A stretch of 64,000 nucleotides of DNA from positions 248,001 through 312,000 of the forward strand of contig NZ_LZSO01000031.1 of the NCBI RefSeq assembly GCF_001665785.1, in the 5' to 3' direction. This document shows, one piece after another, positions 42,303 through 52,900 of this stretch. The stretch comes from Mycolicibacterium peregrinum (GTDB lineage Bacteria; Actinomycetota; Actinomycetes; Mycobacteriales; Mycobacteriaceae). The position numbers and the translations under genes were made by a program. The first letter of the stretch is position 1; each line of letters begins with the position of its first letter. The notes under the pieces were generated by a model. It ran no database searches and was not told the origin of the DNA. It saw nothing but the letters and a program-made list of their open reading frames with translations.

Positions 42303-42794
42303 TCAATCGGCCCGGGCCCGCCGACTGGTTGCGCGGACGCGGCTGACGGCGACCTGGTGCGACCCGTCACCCTGCGCGGCGGGGATGAGCGGGTCGATCC
42401 GGCGGGCGTTGGCGCGGTTGATATGTCGGCCGAGCGCACGCTTTTGTGACTTGGTCAGCGAGCGATCGCGGCGGGTCAGCAGTTCCAGCTGCTGCCAGCT
42501 CAGCCCGTCGAGTTCACCGTCGGTGTCGTGAGTGGCGACGACCACGCATCCGCGCAGCAGAGGAACCGTCTTGGGGGTGAAAGCTGTTGTGGCCAGCAGG
42601 AGTTCGGTGGCCTTGCGGTTTACGTGGCGCTGGCACGAGTGCGTTGACGGGCTGAACCAGAAGTCGAACTGCCGATCCGCGGAGGTCAGGCAGTGCAGCC
42701 CGTGGTCGTGGACGAGTTGGTTGATATCGGCGGTGGTGTAGGCCCGGGTTTCATAGACGGCGCCGTAGACGCTGAAATATAGGACGGTGTTCAT
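42303..42794 (-). CDS. Hypothetical protein, family not recognised
   Basis: A 163-residue soluble protein from the ATG at 42794. It begins with MNTVLYFSVYGAVYETRAYT, includes STHSCQRHVNRKATELLLATTAF and GCVVVATHDTDGELDGLSWQQLELL in the middle, and ends in an Arg-rich tail (ANARRIDPLIPA, SRRARAD). I do not recognise the family; the central part recalls small antirestriction-like or DUF3846-like proteins of actinobacteria and phages, but weakly. No obvious operon partner. An imperfect inverted repeat (CCCAT...ATGGG, about 42863-42880) lies in the gap ahead of it. The coding frame is credible, but the function is open. Confidence 0.55.
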   Translation of the reverse strand: MNTVLYFSVYGAVYETRAYTTADINQLVHDHGLHCLTSADRQFDFWFSPSTHSCQRHVNRKATELLLATTAFTPKTVPLLRGCVVVATHDTDGELDGLSWQQLELLTRRDRSLTKSQKRALGRHINRANARRIDPLIPAAQGDGSHQVAVSRVRATSRRARAD

Positions 42795-42904
42795 GGTGGT
42801 GATCCATTCGCCTCTTTCTGTTTCAGTGCGGTCGCGGACTCGCGCCGCTGATGCAGAAGTTACCCATGTGGCAAATGGGATAAACCGGGATAACAATCAG
42901 GACA

Positions 42905-43546
42905 CTATCTGCGCATATTCAGTCCGTTGAGTGCCCAGATCGTCAGATAGGCCAACCCGAAGAACGCTGCAACAGCGATCGCCACGCCGGTCGACTGCAC
43001 ATAGGACAGCGGTGCGCGCATCCAGTCGAACGTCGCCGCGACCACCGCATCGGGCCGGGTCACCAGGTCCCAGGAGTTCCAGCGCTGGAACCGGCCGATG
43101 ACCACGCCGACGGCGCACCCCGCCACGGACAGCACGACAGCCAGCCAGCCCCAGAACGGGCCGAATTCGTCGTCCAGGCGCTGATGCACCAGCAACAGCG
43201 ACACCACGCCCAGCAGCATCCCGGTCCACGCGGCGAATCCGTACTGCAGCACGTGACGCCACAGCTCGTAGCCCTCGCCGAGGTGGACCAGATCGGTCAC
43301 CAGATAGGGAGCGTTCGGCAGGAACGCCAACCAGCCCAGTCCCAGCGGCAACAGCCACAGTCGTCGTTCGACCAGATCGAACGCGATCGCGAAGACCATC
43401 GGGATCCAGGCGAGCACCAGGTTCCACACCAGGAACTTGGTCGGGTAGGACATCGGCGCCGCCGGATCGGTGATCCCGAGGGCCAGGGTGAGCGCGGTCG
43501 TCGCCATCAACGACATGACGAGCAAGATGCCGCGGGCTTCAGTCAT
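42905..43546 (-). CDS. DUF1361 membrane protein
   Basis: A 213-residue polytopic protein with six or seven membrane helices. The DUF1361 signature is clear: FLVWNLVLAWIPMVFAIAFD, then LGWLAFLPNAPYLVTDLVHL and GVVIGRFQRWNSWDLV. The family is widespread and unassigned. It lies between an orphan gene and the fadE5 terminator. The intergenic space to the hypothetical gene is 110 bases and AT-rich, probably a promoter. Confidence 0.85.
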   Translation of the reverse strand: MTEARGILLVMSLMATTALTLALGITDPAAPMSYPTKFLVWNLVLAWIPMVFAIAFDLVERRLWLLPLGLGWLAFLPNAPYLVTDLVHLGEGYELWRHVLQYGFAAWTGMLLGVVSLLLVHQRLDDEFGPFWGWLAVVLSVAGCAVGVVIGRFQRWNSWDLVTRPDAVVAATFDWMRAPLSYVQSTGVAIAVAAFFGLAYLTIWALNGLNMRR

Positions 43547-43643
43547 GCGACCAGTTTGCCTGGTGCAGCTTGCCCGCCGAATGTTGGCTTGTGTCCCATA
43601 TTTTGGCGAAGTTCACACAAGCCGACGTCGGACGTGGAAAACA

Positions 43644-43675
43644 AAATCGCCCCCGGGCTGACCCGGGGGCGATTT
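43644..43675 (-). terminator. Intrinsic terminator downstream of fadE5
   Basis: A 14-base perfect stem (43644-43657 with 43662-43675) with loop CTGA; its core is TCGCCCCCGGG. On the minus strand it is followed by TTTTGTTTT-type bases. It lies directly after the fadE5 stop and is one of the clearest terminators in the window. Confidence 0.85.
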
Positions 43676-43688
43676 CGTACGAACTTCT

Positions 43689-45524
43689 TTAGAACGCGGC
43701 CTCGTCGAGTTCCATCACCTCGTTGTCGATGGTCTCGATGACCTGACGGGTGCTGGTGAGCAGCGGCAGCATGTTCTTGGCGAAGAACGATGCGGCGCCG
43801 ATCTTGCCCTCGAGGTAGGTGCGCTCCTCGCCGGTGGCGCCTGCGTCGAGCTTCTCGATCGCAACAGCGGCCTGGCGGGCGAGCAGCCAGCCGAGCAGCA
43901 GGTCACCGACCGACATCAGGAAGCGGACCGAACCGAGGCCCACCTTGTAGATGCTGGCGGCATCCTCCTGCGCGGCCATCAGGTAGCCGGTGAGGGTGGC
44001 GGCCATGCCCTGGACGTCGGCCAGTGCGGTGGCCAGCAGCTCGCGCTCGGTCTTGAGGCGCCCGTTGCCGGTCTCGTTCTTGATGAACTGCTCGATCTCA
44101 CCGGCCACGAACGCCAGCGCCTGACCCTTGTCGCGGACGATCTTGCGGAAGAAGAAGTCCTGCGCCTGGATGGCGGTGGTGCCCTCGTAGAGCGAGTCGA
44201 TCTTGGCGTCGCGGATGTACTGCTCGACCGGGTAGTCCTGCAGGAAGCCGGAGCCACCGAAGGTCTGCAGGCTCTCGGTCAGCTTCTCGTAGGCGCGCTC
44301 GGAGCCCACGCCCTTGACGATCGGGAGCAGCAGGTCGTTGACCTTGTGCGCCAGCTCGCCCTCGATGCCGTGAACGGCCTTGGCAACCTCGACATCCTGG
44401 AACGTCGCGGTGTAGATGTACAGCGCGCGCAGTGCCTCGGCGTACGCCTTCTGGGTCATCAGGCTGCGACGCACGTCGGGGTGATGGGTGATGGTGACGC
44501 GCGGGGCGGTCTTGTCCATCATCTGGGTCAGGTCGGCACCTTGCACGCGCTCCTTGGCGTACTCAAGGGCGTTCAGGTAGCCGGTCGACAGGGTCGCGAT
44601 GGCCTTGGTGCCCACCATCATTCGGGCCTGCTCGATGACGTCGAACATCTGCGCGATGCCGTTGTGCACCTCGCCGACCAGCCAACCGACGGCCGGCTTG
44701 TCGTGCTGGCCGAAGGTCAGCTCACAGGTGGCCGAAACCTTCAGGCCCATCTTGTGCTCGACGTTGGTGACGTAGACGCCGTTGCGCTCGCCCAGCTCGC
44801 CGGTCTCGAAGTCGAAGTGGAACTTCGGTACGAAGAACAGCGACAGACCCTTGGTGCCCGGGCCTGCGCCTTCGGGGCGGGCCAGCACCAGGTGGAAGAT
44901 GTTCTCGAACAGGTCATCGGAGTCGGCGGAGGTGATGAACCGCTTCACGCCGTCGATGTGCCAGGAGCCGTCCTCCTGCTTGACGGCCTTGGTACGGCCG
45001 GCGCCGACGTCAGAACCGGCGTCGGGCTCGGTGAGGACCATCGTGGCGCCCCAGCCGCGCTCGGAGGCCAGGACGGCCCACTTCTTCTGCTCTTCGGTGG
45101 CGTTGTCGTAGAAGATCTGCGCGAAGGCGGCACCGCCGGCGTACATCCACACGGCCGGGTTGGCGCCGAGGATGTGCTCGTTGAGGGCCCAGAGCAGCGC
45201 CTTGGGGGCGGGCACGCCGCCGAGCTCCTCGTAGAGGCCGACCTTGTCCCAGCCGCCGTCGATCGCGGCGCGCACCGACTTCTTGAAGGACTCGGGCAGC
45301 GCGACGGTGTGGGTCTTGGGATCGAACACCGGCGGGTTGCGGTCGCCGTCGGCGAACGACTCGGCGATGGGTCCCTCGGCCAGGCGAGCCATCTCGTTGA
45401 GCATCTCGCGGGCCGTATCGGCGTCCAGGTCGGCGTAGTCGCCGGCCCCGAGGGCCTTGTCCAGGCCGAAGACGTCGAACAGGTTAAAGACCTGGTCACG
45501 GACATTGCTCTTGTAGTGGCTCAC
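43689..45524 (-). CDS. fadE5: Acyl-CoA dehydrogenase FadE5
   Basis: A 611-residue long-form acyl-CoA dehydrogenase, the same length as M. tuberculosis FadE5. Typical segments are GWGATMVLTEPDAGSDVGAG (FAD and substrate loop), WHIDGVKRFITSAD and YEGTTAIQAQDFFF, where the region of the catalytic glutamate and flavin contact lies. It oxidises acyl-CoA to trans-2-enoyl-CoA with FAD, passing electrons to ETF. GTG at 45524 has AAGGAGG four bases upstream and gives the family length. A TTAC-N6-GTAA palindrome lies 50 bases upstream, matching that of fabG4/fadA2. Confidence 0.94.
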   Translation of the reverse strand: MSHYKSNVRDQVFNLFDVFGLDKALGAGDYADLDADTAREMLNEMARLAEGPIAESFADGDRNPPVFDPKTHTVALPESFKKSVRAAIDGGWDKVGLYEELGGVPAPKALLWALNEHILGANPAVWMYAGGAAFAQIFYDNATEEQKKWAVLASERGWGATMVLTEPDAGSDVGAGRTKAVKQEDGSWHIDGVKRFITSADSDDLFENIFHLVLARPEGAGPGTKGLSLFFVPKFHFDFETGELGERNGVYVTNVEHKMGLKVSATCELTFGQHDKPAVGWLVGEVHNGIAQMFDVIEQARMMVGTKAIATLSTGYLNALEYAKERVQGADLTQMMDKTAPRVTITHHPDVRRSLMTQKAYAEALRALYIYTATFQDVEVAKAVHGIEGELAHKVNDLLLPIVKGVGSERAYEKLTESLQTFGGSGFLQDYPVEQYIRDAKIDSLYEGTTAIQAQDFFFRKIVRDKGQALAFVAGEIEQFIKNETGNGRLKTERELLATALADVQGMAATLTGYLMAAQEDAASIYKVGLGSVRFLMSVGDLLLGWLLARQAAVAIEKLDAGATGEERTYLEGKIGAASFFAKNMLPLLTSTRQVIETIDNEVMELDEAAF

Positions 45525-45570
45525 TTTTCCTCCTTGTGAGAATGCCACCTGAGGTTGGGTACTCCGGATA

Positions 45571-45611
45571 AGTTACCCACCAGTAACTGCGGCCAACTAT
45601 ACCGTTCGGTA
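45571..45611. promoter_or_regulatory. Palindromes upstream of fadE5
   Basis: AGTTAC-CCACCA-GTAACT (45571-45588) is a perfect inverted repeat with a six-base centre, containing TTAC-N6-GTAA as in the fabG4/fadA2 promoter. A second perfect palindrome TACCG-TT-CGGTA lies at 45600-45611. Both fall between fadE5 and the divergent dehydrogenase gene. Confidence 0.55.
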
Positions 45612-45760
45612 ACTTCAACGCAAAGAAACTCTTAGCAATTTCTGGGGGCTAACCAACCGAGTGGTTGATCGAGCGTTGTACCCCCGTATTGAAACGGCCC
45701 TGACCAGCAGTTTAGTTGTAATGTGACGATCCTCACGAATATCGCCATTAGGGTGATCGG

Positions 45761-46840
45761 ATGCGTCGAGTAGCGGTGTGGGGTACGGGAAACATGGGTG
45801 CGACAGCGATCCGGTCGGCCACGGCCTTTCCGGGTCTGGAGCTGGCCGCAGTGATCACGTCATCGGAGGACAAGGCCGGTCGCGACGCGGCGACGTTCGC
45901 CAAGCTCGACGCGCCCACCGGAGTCGAGGCCACCACCGATGTGGACGCGGCACTCACCCAGTGCGATGCGGTGGCCTATATGTCTTCCGGCGACATCCGT
46001 CCCGAGGAGGCCCTTGCCGAGATCGAGCGGTGCCTCCGTGCAGGCAAACAGGTGGTGACGCCGTCGCTGTATTCGCTCTACGACCCGGCCTCGGCCCCCG
46101 CTGAGTGGGTCGAGCGGCTCACCGACGCGGCGGTGGCCGGCAACTCCGCACTTCTGGTCAGTGGCGTGGATCCGGGCTGGGGTAACGACGCCCTGGCCGT
46201 GATCGCGGCGGGGTTGTGCACCCGGATCCGCACCGTCCGGTGCCAGGAGATCTTCGACTACTCCACCTATAACCAGCCGCACTCGGTGCGGGTGCTCTGC
46301 GGTTTCGGCGGGTCGATGGAGGAGACGCCGATGATGTTGCTGCCGTCCATCCCCACCATGGTGTGGGGCGGCAATGTCCGCTTGATCGGCCGTGGGCTCG
46401 GCCTGGAGATCGACGACATCACCGAGACGGTCGAACGGCTGCCACTGACCGAGGCCGTCGACAACGTCATGGGCAGGTTCGAGGCAGGCACCCAGGGGGC
46501 GTTCCGCCTCCAGGTCATCGGATGGGCTGACGGGGTCGAGCGGGTCGTCATCGAGCACATCACCCGCATCGACCCGGCCTGTGCGCCGGACTGGCCACAG
46601 CCCGACGAAGGGGTCGGCGATCACCGGGTGATCGTCGACGGCGATCCGCAATTGAGCATCGTGGTGCGCGCCGATGTGCCGGGTGGCACCCGCGCCGACG
46701 GCGGCAACACCACCGCGGCCAACCGTCTGCTCGGCGCGATCGACTGGCTGGCCACCCAGAAGCCCGGTATCTACGACGGACTCGACGTGCCGTTGCACCC
46801 GCCGCTGCCTGCCGAGGTCGAAGCGACCCGCTGGATCTGA
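45761..46840 (+). CDS. DapB/DAPDH-like NAD(P)-dependent amine dehydrogenase family protein
   Basis: A 359-residue Rossmann protein. The dinucleotide motif is VAVWGTGNMGATAIR at the very N-terminus, followed by DAVAYMSSGDIRP and VVTPSLYSLYDP. The C-terminal half has VSGVDPGWGNDALAVIAAGLC, as in the dihydrodipicolinate-reductase-like and 2,4-diaminopentanoate-dehydrogenase-like group. A redox step on an imine or keto compound is likely, the substrate unknown. TAGGGT lies six bases before the ATG, so the mRNA is probably leaderless. It converges with the PKS gene across a strong hairpin. Confidence 0.8.
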   Translation: MRRVAVWGTGNMGATAIRSATAFPGLELAAVITSSEDKAGRDAATFAKLDAPTGVEATTDVDAALTQCDAVAYMSSGDIRPEEALAEIERCLRAGKQVVTPSLYSLYDPASAPAEWVERLTDAAVAGNSALLVSGVDPGWGNDALAVIAAGLCTRIRTVRCQEIFDYSTYNQPHSVRVLCGFGGSMEETPMMLLPSIPTMVWGGNVRLIGRGLGLEIDDITETVERLPLTEAVDNVMGRFEAGTQGAFRLQVIGWADGVERVVIEHITRIDPACAPDWPQPDEGVGDHRVIVDGDPQLSIVVRADVPGGTRADGGNTTAANRLLGAIDWLATQKPGIYDGLDVPLHPPLPAEVEATRWI

Positions 46841-46863
46841 CTTCTTTCTTCGCCCAAGAAAGC

Positions 46864-46920
46864 CGAGTGGCCAGTTAGCACACGCGAAACACGAAATGGC
46901 GTGTGACAACTGGCCACTCG
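46864..46920. terminator. Long hairpin between convergent dehydrogenase and pks genes
   Basis: CGAGTGGCCAGTT (46864-46876) pairs perfectly with AACTGGCCACTCG (46908-46920), and inside it CACACGC (46879-46885) pairs with GCGTGTG (46899-46905). The two genes end toward each other here, so this is a likely bidirectional terminator. There is no long T-run. Confidence 0.65.
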
Positions 46921-46925
46921 AAGGG

Positions 46926-49900
46926 TTAGTCCTTGGGTGCTGCTTCCGTAAGTGCCTGCTCAGATTCCGAAGACTCTGAAGGTTCCGCGGACTGAGGGGC
47001 CTCGCCCGACTCCGAAGACTCCGACGGCTCCGAAGACTCCGCATCGGGCAGCTGGGCCACCAGATACTCGGCCAGCCCGCCGATGGTCGGGTAGTCGAAG
47101 ACCGCCGTCGCGTTGAGCGTGAACTTGCCTCCGAACTGAGTGTGCAGTCGGTTGCGCAGTTCGATCGCCATCAGTGAGTCCGTGCCGAGATCCAGGAAGC
47201 GGCTGGTCGCGGCCGGCGGTGAGGCGAGTCGCAGGAAGTTCTGGACCTCCTTCTGCAGGAACTCGGTGACGAACCCGGCACGCTGCGGTACCGGGATCTC
47301 GAGCAGCTGCTTGAGGACCTCGCTGTCACCGACGACCTCACCGACGGCACTCGGCAACACCAGGTCGAGGATCGGAGGCCGCTGACTGCCCAGCACCTTC
47401 GCGGCCCGCTGCCAGTTGGCCTTGATGACGGCCGCCTGGCCGGTCCCGTTGGCAACGACCTCGGCGAGCGCGGCGAGCGCGGCCGACGGATCCAGCGGAA
47501 TCAGGCCCTGCGCACTGATATTGGCGGTCGCCGCCTCCGAGGAGGCCATGCCGCCCTCACCCCACGGGCCAAAGTTGATGCCGGTGGCCGGCAGGCCCTG
47601 CGCCCTGCGCGCTGCGATCAGACCGTCGAGCAGCGCATTGGCCGTCGCGTAGTTGGACTGTCCCGGTGAGCCGAACAGGCTGGACACCGAGGAGGACACG
47701 ATGAAGAAGTCCAGCTCGTCGTCCTTGGTCAACCTGTTCAGATACTCGGCGCCGAAGGCCTTGGGTGCCAACACCTTATGGAACCGCTCCGTGCTCTGCT
47801 GACCCAGCAGCGCATCGTCGAGTACGCCCGCCAGGTGGGCGACGCCCGCCAGCGGCGGGAGCTCCGCCCGGATCCGCTCCAGGAGTCTCGCCACCTCGGA
47901 CTCCTCGCCCACATCGGCGGCGAACACATGGACGCGGGTCTTGTACCGCTCGGCGATCTCCTCGATCAGCTTCTGCGCGGCCGCATCCGGTTCGCGGCGG
48001 CTGGTCAGCACGATGTCGCCGGCGCCCAACTGGGCCAGGTACGACGCGGTGTGCAGACCGATCGCACCGAGCCCACCCGTGATCAGGTACGTCCGATCCG
48101 GCCGAGGTGCAAGCGGATTCGGCAGCTGGCACACGATCTTGCCGATGTGCCGGGCTTGCTGCATCCGCCGGAACGCCGTCCTGGCCTCCGTCAGCGGGTA
48201 GATCTCCGCGGGCAGCGGAGTCCACTCGGCCACCGACGAGCGCTCGCGCGAGGAGTCGACAGCTGCAGCCAGGCCTTCCGAAATTTCAACGAGCAGGTCG
48301 CGGATGCGGTCGGGCTCGGTGAACATCACCGTGTCCAGCGCCACGATCTCGTAGGCGATGTCGGGACGGGTCTCGGCCATCTGCTCCGGTGACCAGATGT
48401 CGCGCTTGGCGATCTCGGCGAAGCGGCCGTTCTTGGCGGTGGCCTTCAGCGTCGCCTCGATGAACCCTTCGCTCGTCAGGGAGTTGAGCACCACGTCCAC
48501 GCCCGCACCGTCGGTGTCCGCCAGGATCTGATCGGCGAAGTCCGTTGTCCGCGAGTCATAGACGTACTTGACGCCCAGCTTGCGCAGCGTGGCCCGCTTG
48601 AAGGTGCTCGCCGTGGCGTAGACCTCCGCACCGAACTGCTGTGCCATCTGGATGGCGGCCAGGCCTACACCACCGCTGGCGGCGTGGATCAGCACCTTGT
48701 CGCCGGGCTTGAGCTTCGCCCAGTCGAACGACAGCCGGACGGTCAGCGCTGCGGCCGGGATCGTCGCGGCCTCGACCGCGCTGACTCCGTCCGGGATCGG
48801 CGCCAGGAACTGGGCAGGCACGTTGAACCGGCTGGAGAACGCACCCTGCATGGAGCCGTAGACCCGCTGGCCCACCTCGACTCCGGTGACGCCCTCACCC
48901 AGTTGCGTGACGATGCCCGCGAAGTCACCGCCGATCGGCCCCGGGTCGCCGGGGTACAGGCCCAGTACGTTGAGCACATCCCGGAAGTTGAGACCTGCGG
49001 CCTCCACCCGGACCTGCACGTAACCCTCGTCCGGCGCCGGCACCTCTTTCTCGGTGATGCGCAGGTTGTCGATCGCGCCGCGTTCGGTGGGGGCCAGGAC
49101 GTAGTCGCTGCCGCGCGGCACCGTGAGGTGCCCGCTGCGCGACCATGGCAGCAACCGAGATGCGAGCAACTTGCCTTGCCGCACAGCGATTTCCGGTTCA
49201 TCGACCGGGGTGACGATCAGATCTGCCAGTGCCTGCACGGCCTCCGGTGACCCGTCGCAATCGATGAGTTTGGCGTGCAACGCCGGTTCTTCGTTGATCG
49301 TGGTGCGCCCGAAGCCCCACAGCGCCGCCTGCACCGGATCGACCGGCTCGCCGGATTCGGTGGCGACGGCCCGCTCGGTGACGATCCACAGTCCGTTCGG
49401 GAGCTTGACTTCACCGCCTTGCACGGTGTGCACCGCGCCGAGCAGATTGGTGATCTCGGTTTCGAGTCGCGTCTGACTGTCAGCACCGGCCTCTTCCGTG
49501 CCCGGCGTAGCGGCGCGCCAGATGACACCGGAGAACGGCAGACCGCGCTCCTTGGCCTCTGCCAGCACCTCTCCCAGCTGCTGACCGGTGTTGCGATCGA
49601 GCGGGATGCAGCCCGGCACCTTCGCGGCGAGGTCGTCGAACCCGGCGACCAGCCAAGTGCCGCTCGGGCTTTCGGCCGCACCGTCGGACGGCGGCACTGG
49701 CACCTCGTGCCAGCCCAGCGTGTACAGCAGTCGGGTGGCGTCACCACCGAGGCCACGAAGCAACGCTTCGCGGGGTGCGCGCTTTACCGTGAACTCGCGA
49801 ACGCCGCCGAGGTAATGGCCGTCCCGATCGATGTACTCGAGGTCGAACACCTGGGTTTCGTTGTTGAGTTCGGCCTCGTGCCACTTCGCGCGGCAGTAGA

Positions 49901-52900
49901 ACCGCCGAGGCATCTTCTCTTTCAACGTCACCTGCCCGTAGCGCAGCGGCAGGAACAGGTCGTTGACGCCCTGCTCGGCCGCGAGAAGAGCCGGGAACGC
50001 CGGGAAGGCGACGCCCGTGCACAGGTCCATCAGCACCGGGTGCATGGGCTCCGTGCCCAGTTGTTCGGCGAGTTCCGCGCCGACCAGGATGTCGCCGATC
50101 GCCTCGCCTTCACCGAGCCACAACGACTTCAGAGAGCCCGACCAGTTTGGGCCCCAGGCCAACTCGAGGTCGGCGAAGGTCTCGAACAGCTCTTGCGGAC
50201 GCATGCGTTCGAGCCGCTCGATGGCCTCGTCGACCGGATCGGTTTCGGCGGTCGGCTCCTCGGACGAGTCGCCGAGACCGCTTACCACTGTGCCTTCGGC
50301 GTTCAGCGACCAGTCGACGTCGCGTTCTCCGTAGGGACGGCTGTGAACCTGGAACTTCCACTCTCCGCCCGTCTCCAACGGGTGCAATGTCAGCTGCACC
50401 TCGCGAGAGCTCTTCTCGGGCAGGATGATCGGCTCGAAAAAGAAGACGTCCTTGGCGTGGGCCGGGGTGCCGACCGCGGCCAGCGCCATCGCGGCGTACG
50501 TCGCGCCGGGGACGACGACGGTGCCGTAGATGACGTGGTCGGAAAGCCACGGCTGCGTCTTGACCGAGATCCGGCTCGTGTAGATGGAGTCTCCGGAAGC
50601 CAGGTCCTTGGCCGCGCCGAGGATTCCACTACCTGCGCTGCCGTCGAAGCCGGAACTCGTGATCGCCGAAGTCTTGGGCCAGAAGCGGCGGTGCTGGAAC
50701 GGATATGTCGGCAACTCGACCTTGCGACCGGGCTGCCGCTGTAGAGCGGCGAAGTCGGGCCGGTGCCCGCCGACGTAGGCCGCTGCCAGCGCGTCGGCGA
50801 TCTGACGCCGATCGCTGATGCCCTTGCGCAGCGAGACGATTGCCCGCGGTGCGGCCAGGTGTTCCGGCCATACCTGAACCGCTGCGCTGGTGAGCACCGG
50901 TTGCGGACCGATCTCCATCAGGACCGAGCAGCCCAGCGCCGCGACGGTCCGCACGCTCTCGGAGAACTGCACCGGCTGACGCGAATGGCGGCGCCAGTAC
51001 TGGGCATCGAGCGGGGTCTGGGCCGTCAGGATGGCTCCGGTGCGGTTGCAGACCAGGGGGAGTGTCGGCGCTGTGAACTGCACCTGCGCCGCGTACGCCT
51101 CGAATTCGTCGAGCACCGGGTCCAGCAGTTCCGAGTGGAACGCGTGGCTGGTCTGGAGCCAGGTGCAGCGCGTCCCCTCGTTCCCGAACTGATTGACGAT
51201 CTCCTCGAGATCGTCGCCGGGCCCGGAGAGCACGGTGTTGGGTCCGTTGTAGGCGCCGACCGACACCCGCGGGAATTTGGTTGCGATCTCCTCGACGTGC
51301 TTGGGATCGGCGAACACCGCCACCATGCGCCCGCCTTCGGGCAGGCTGCCGAACAATCGGCCGCGCTCGGCCATCAGCCGGGCACCGTCCTCCAGGCTGA
51401 AGACACCGGCCACGCATGCCGCGGCGTATTGGCCGACGCTGTGGCCCAGTACGACGTCGGGTGCGATGCCCCATGACTGCCACAGCCGCGCCAGGCCCAT
51501 CTCGACGGCGAAGAGCGTCGGCTGCGCATATGACGTGTGCCGCAGCGTCTGTCCGGCCTCGGCATCCTGGGCGAACATCACGTCGAGGAGCGGAAGTGGC
51601 AGCATGCCCTTGACCGCGTCGGCGCACCGTGTCACGGTCTCGGCGAAAACCGGCTCCGTGTCGAACAACTCACGCGCCATGCCCGGGTACTGGCTGCCCT
51701 GTCCGGTGAACAGCCATGCGGTGGTCGGGTGGTTCGTGTGCTCACCGCGCACCACACCGGGCCGGGTCCGGTTCTCGGCCAGGTCGGCCAGAGCCAGGCG
51801 TGCCTCCTCGATCGAGTCCACGACCAGCGCGGCTCGATGCTCGAAGTGCGAGCGCCCGGTTCCGGCGGTCAGGCACACACCGGCCAGATCGGCGTCCGGG
51901 TGGGCGCTCAGCCACGTCTCGTACCGCTGTGCCAGTGCCAGGAGCGCTTCGGGTGACCGTGCGGACAATGCCAGCACGCTCACCTGCTCGGCAGGAGCCT
52001 GCGCCTCCGTAGACAACTCGTCGGCGGGCCGGTCATCGGGAGCGGCAGCGGGTCGCGCCGGCGCCTCCTCGATCAGCACGTGCGCGTTGGTGCCGGTGAA
52101 CCCGAACGAGCTCACGCCGGCGCGGCGGGGCCGGCCGTTGGTCTGCCAGGGGGTCGCCTTGTCGACGACCTGCACCGGCAGTGAATCCCACGGAATGTGC
52201 GGCGACGGGGTGTCGAAGTGCAGGCTCTGCGGCAGGACCTCGTGCTGCAACGACAACACGACCTTGATCAGACCTGCTGCGCCCGAGGCGGATTCGGTGT
52301 GACCGATGTTGGTCTTGACCGACCCCATCAGCAGTGGCCGGTCGGCGTCGCGCGCGGTGCCGTAGGCGGCGGCAGCCGCCTGGACCTCGATCGGATCGCC
52401 GAGCGGAGTGCCTGTCCCGTGCGCCTCGAGGTAGTCGACGTCGCCGCCGGTCCACCCGGCGCGGGCCAGCGCCGTTCCGATGAGGCGTTGTTGTGCACCG
52501 CCATTGGGCACGGTCAAACCGCTGGACGCACCGTCCTGGTTGACCGCGCTGCTGGGGATGACCGCGCAGATCCGATCGCCGTCGCGCTCTGCGTCGCTCA
52601 GCCGCTTGAGGACGAGAATCCCGCAGCCCTCACTGCGTACGTAGCCGTCCGCGGAGGCGTCGAAGGTCTTGCACCGCCCCACGGGGGAGAGCATGCGTGC
52701 CCGCGATGCCGCGACCACCGTGACCGGGGAGAGCAGGACGTTCACGCCGCCGGCCAACGCCAGGTCGCAATCGCCGGAGTGCAGTGCCTGGCAGGCCTGA
52801 TGTATGGCGACCAGGGCGGAGCTGCAGGCGGTATCGACTGCCATTGCCGGGCCTTCGAATCCGAGCGCGAAGGCAACCCGGCCGGAGATGGCGTTGAGGG

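Noticed and set aside
44346..45539. Long plus-strand frame (397 codons) opposite fadE5
   Set aside because: Mirror frame of a strongly coding, GC-rich gene; its codon use and low-complexity composition are those of an antisense shadow, and fadE5 has clear motifs and a ribosome site.
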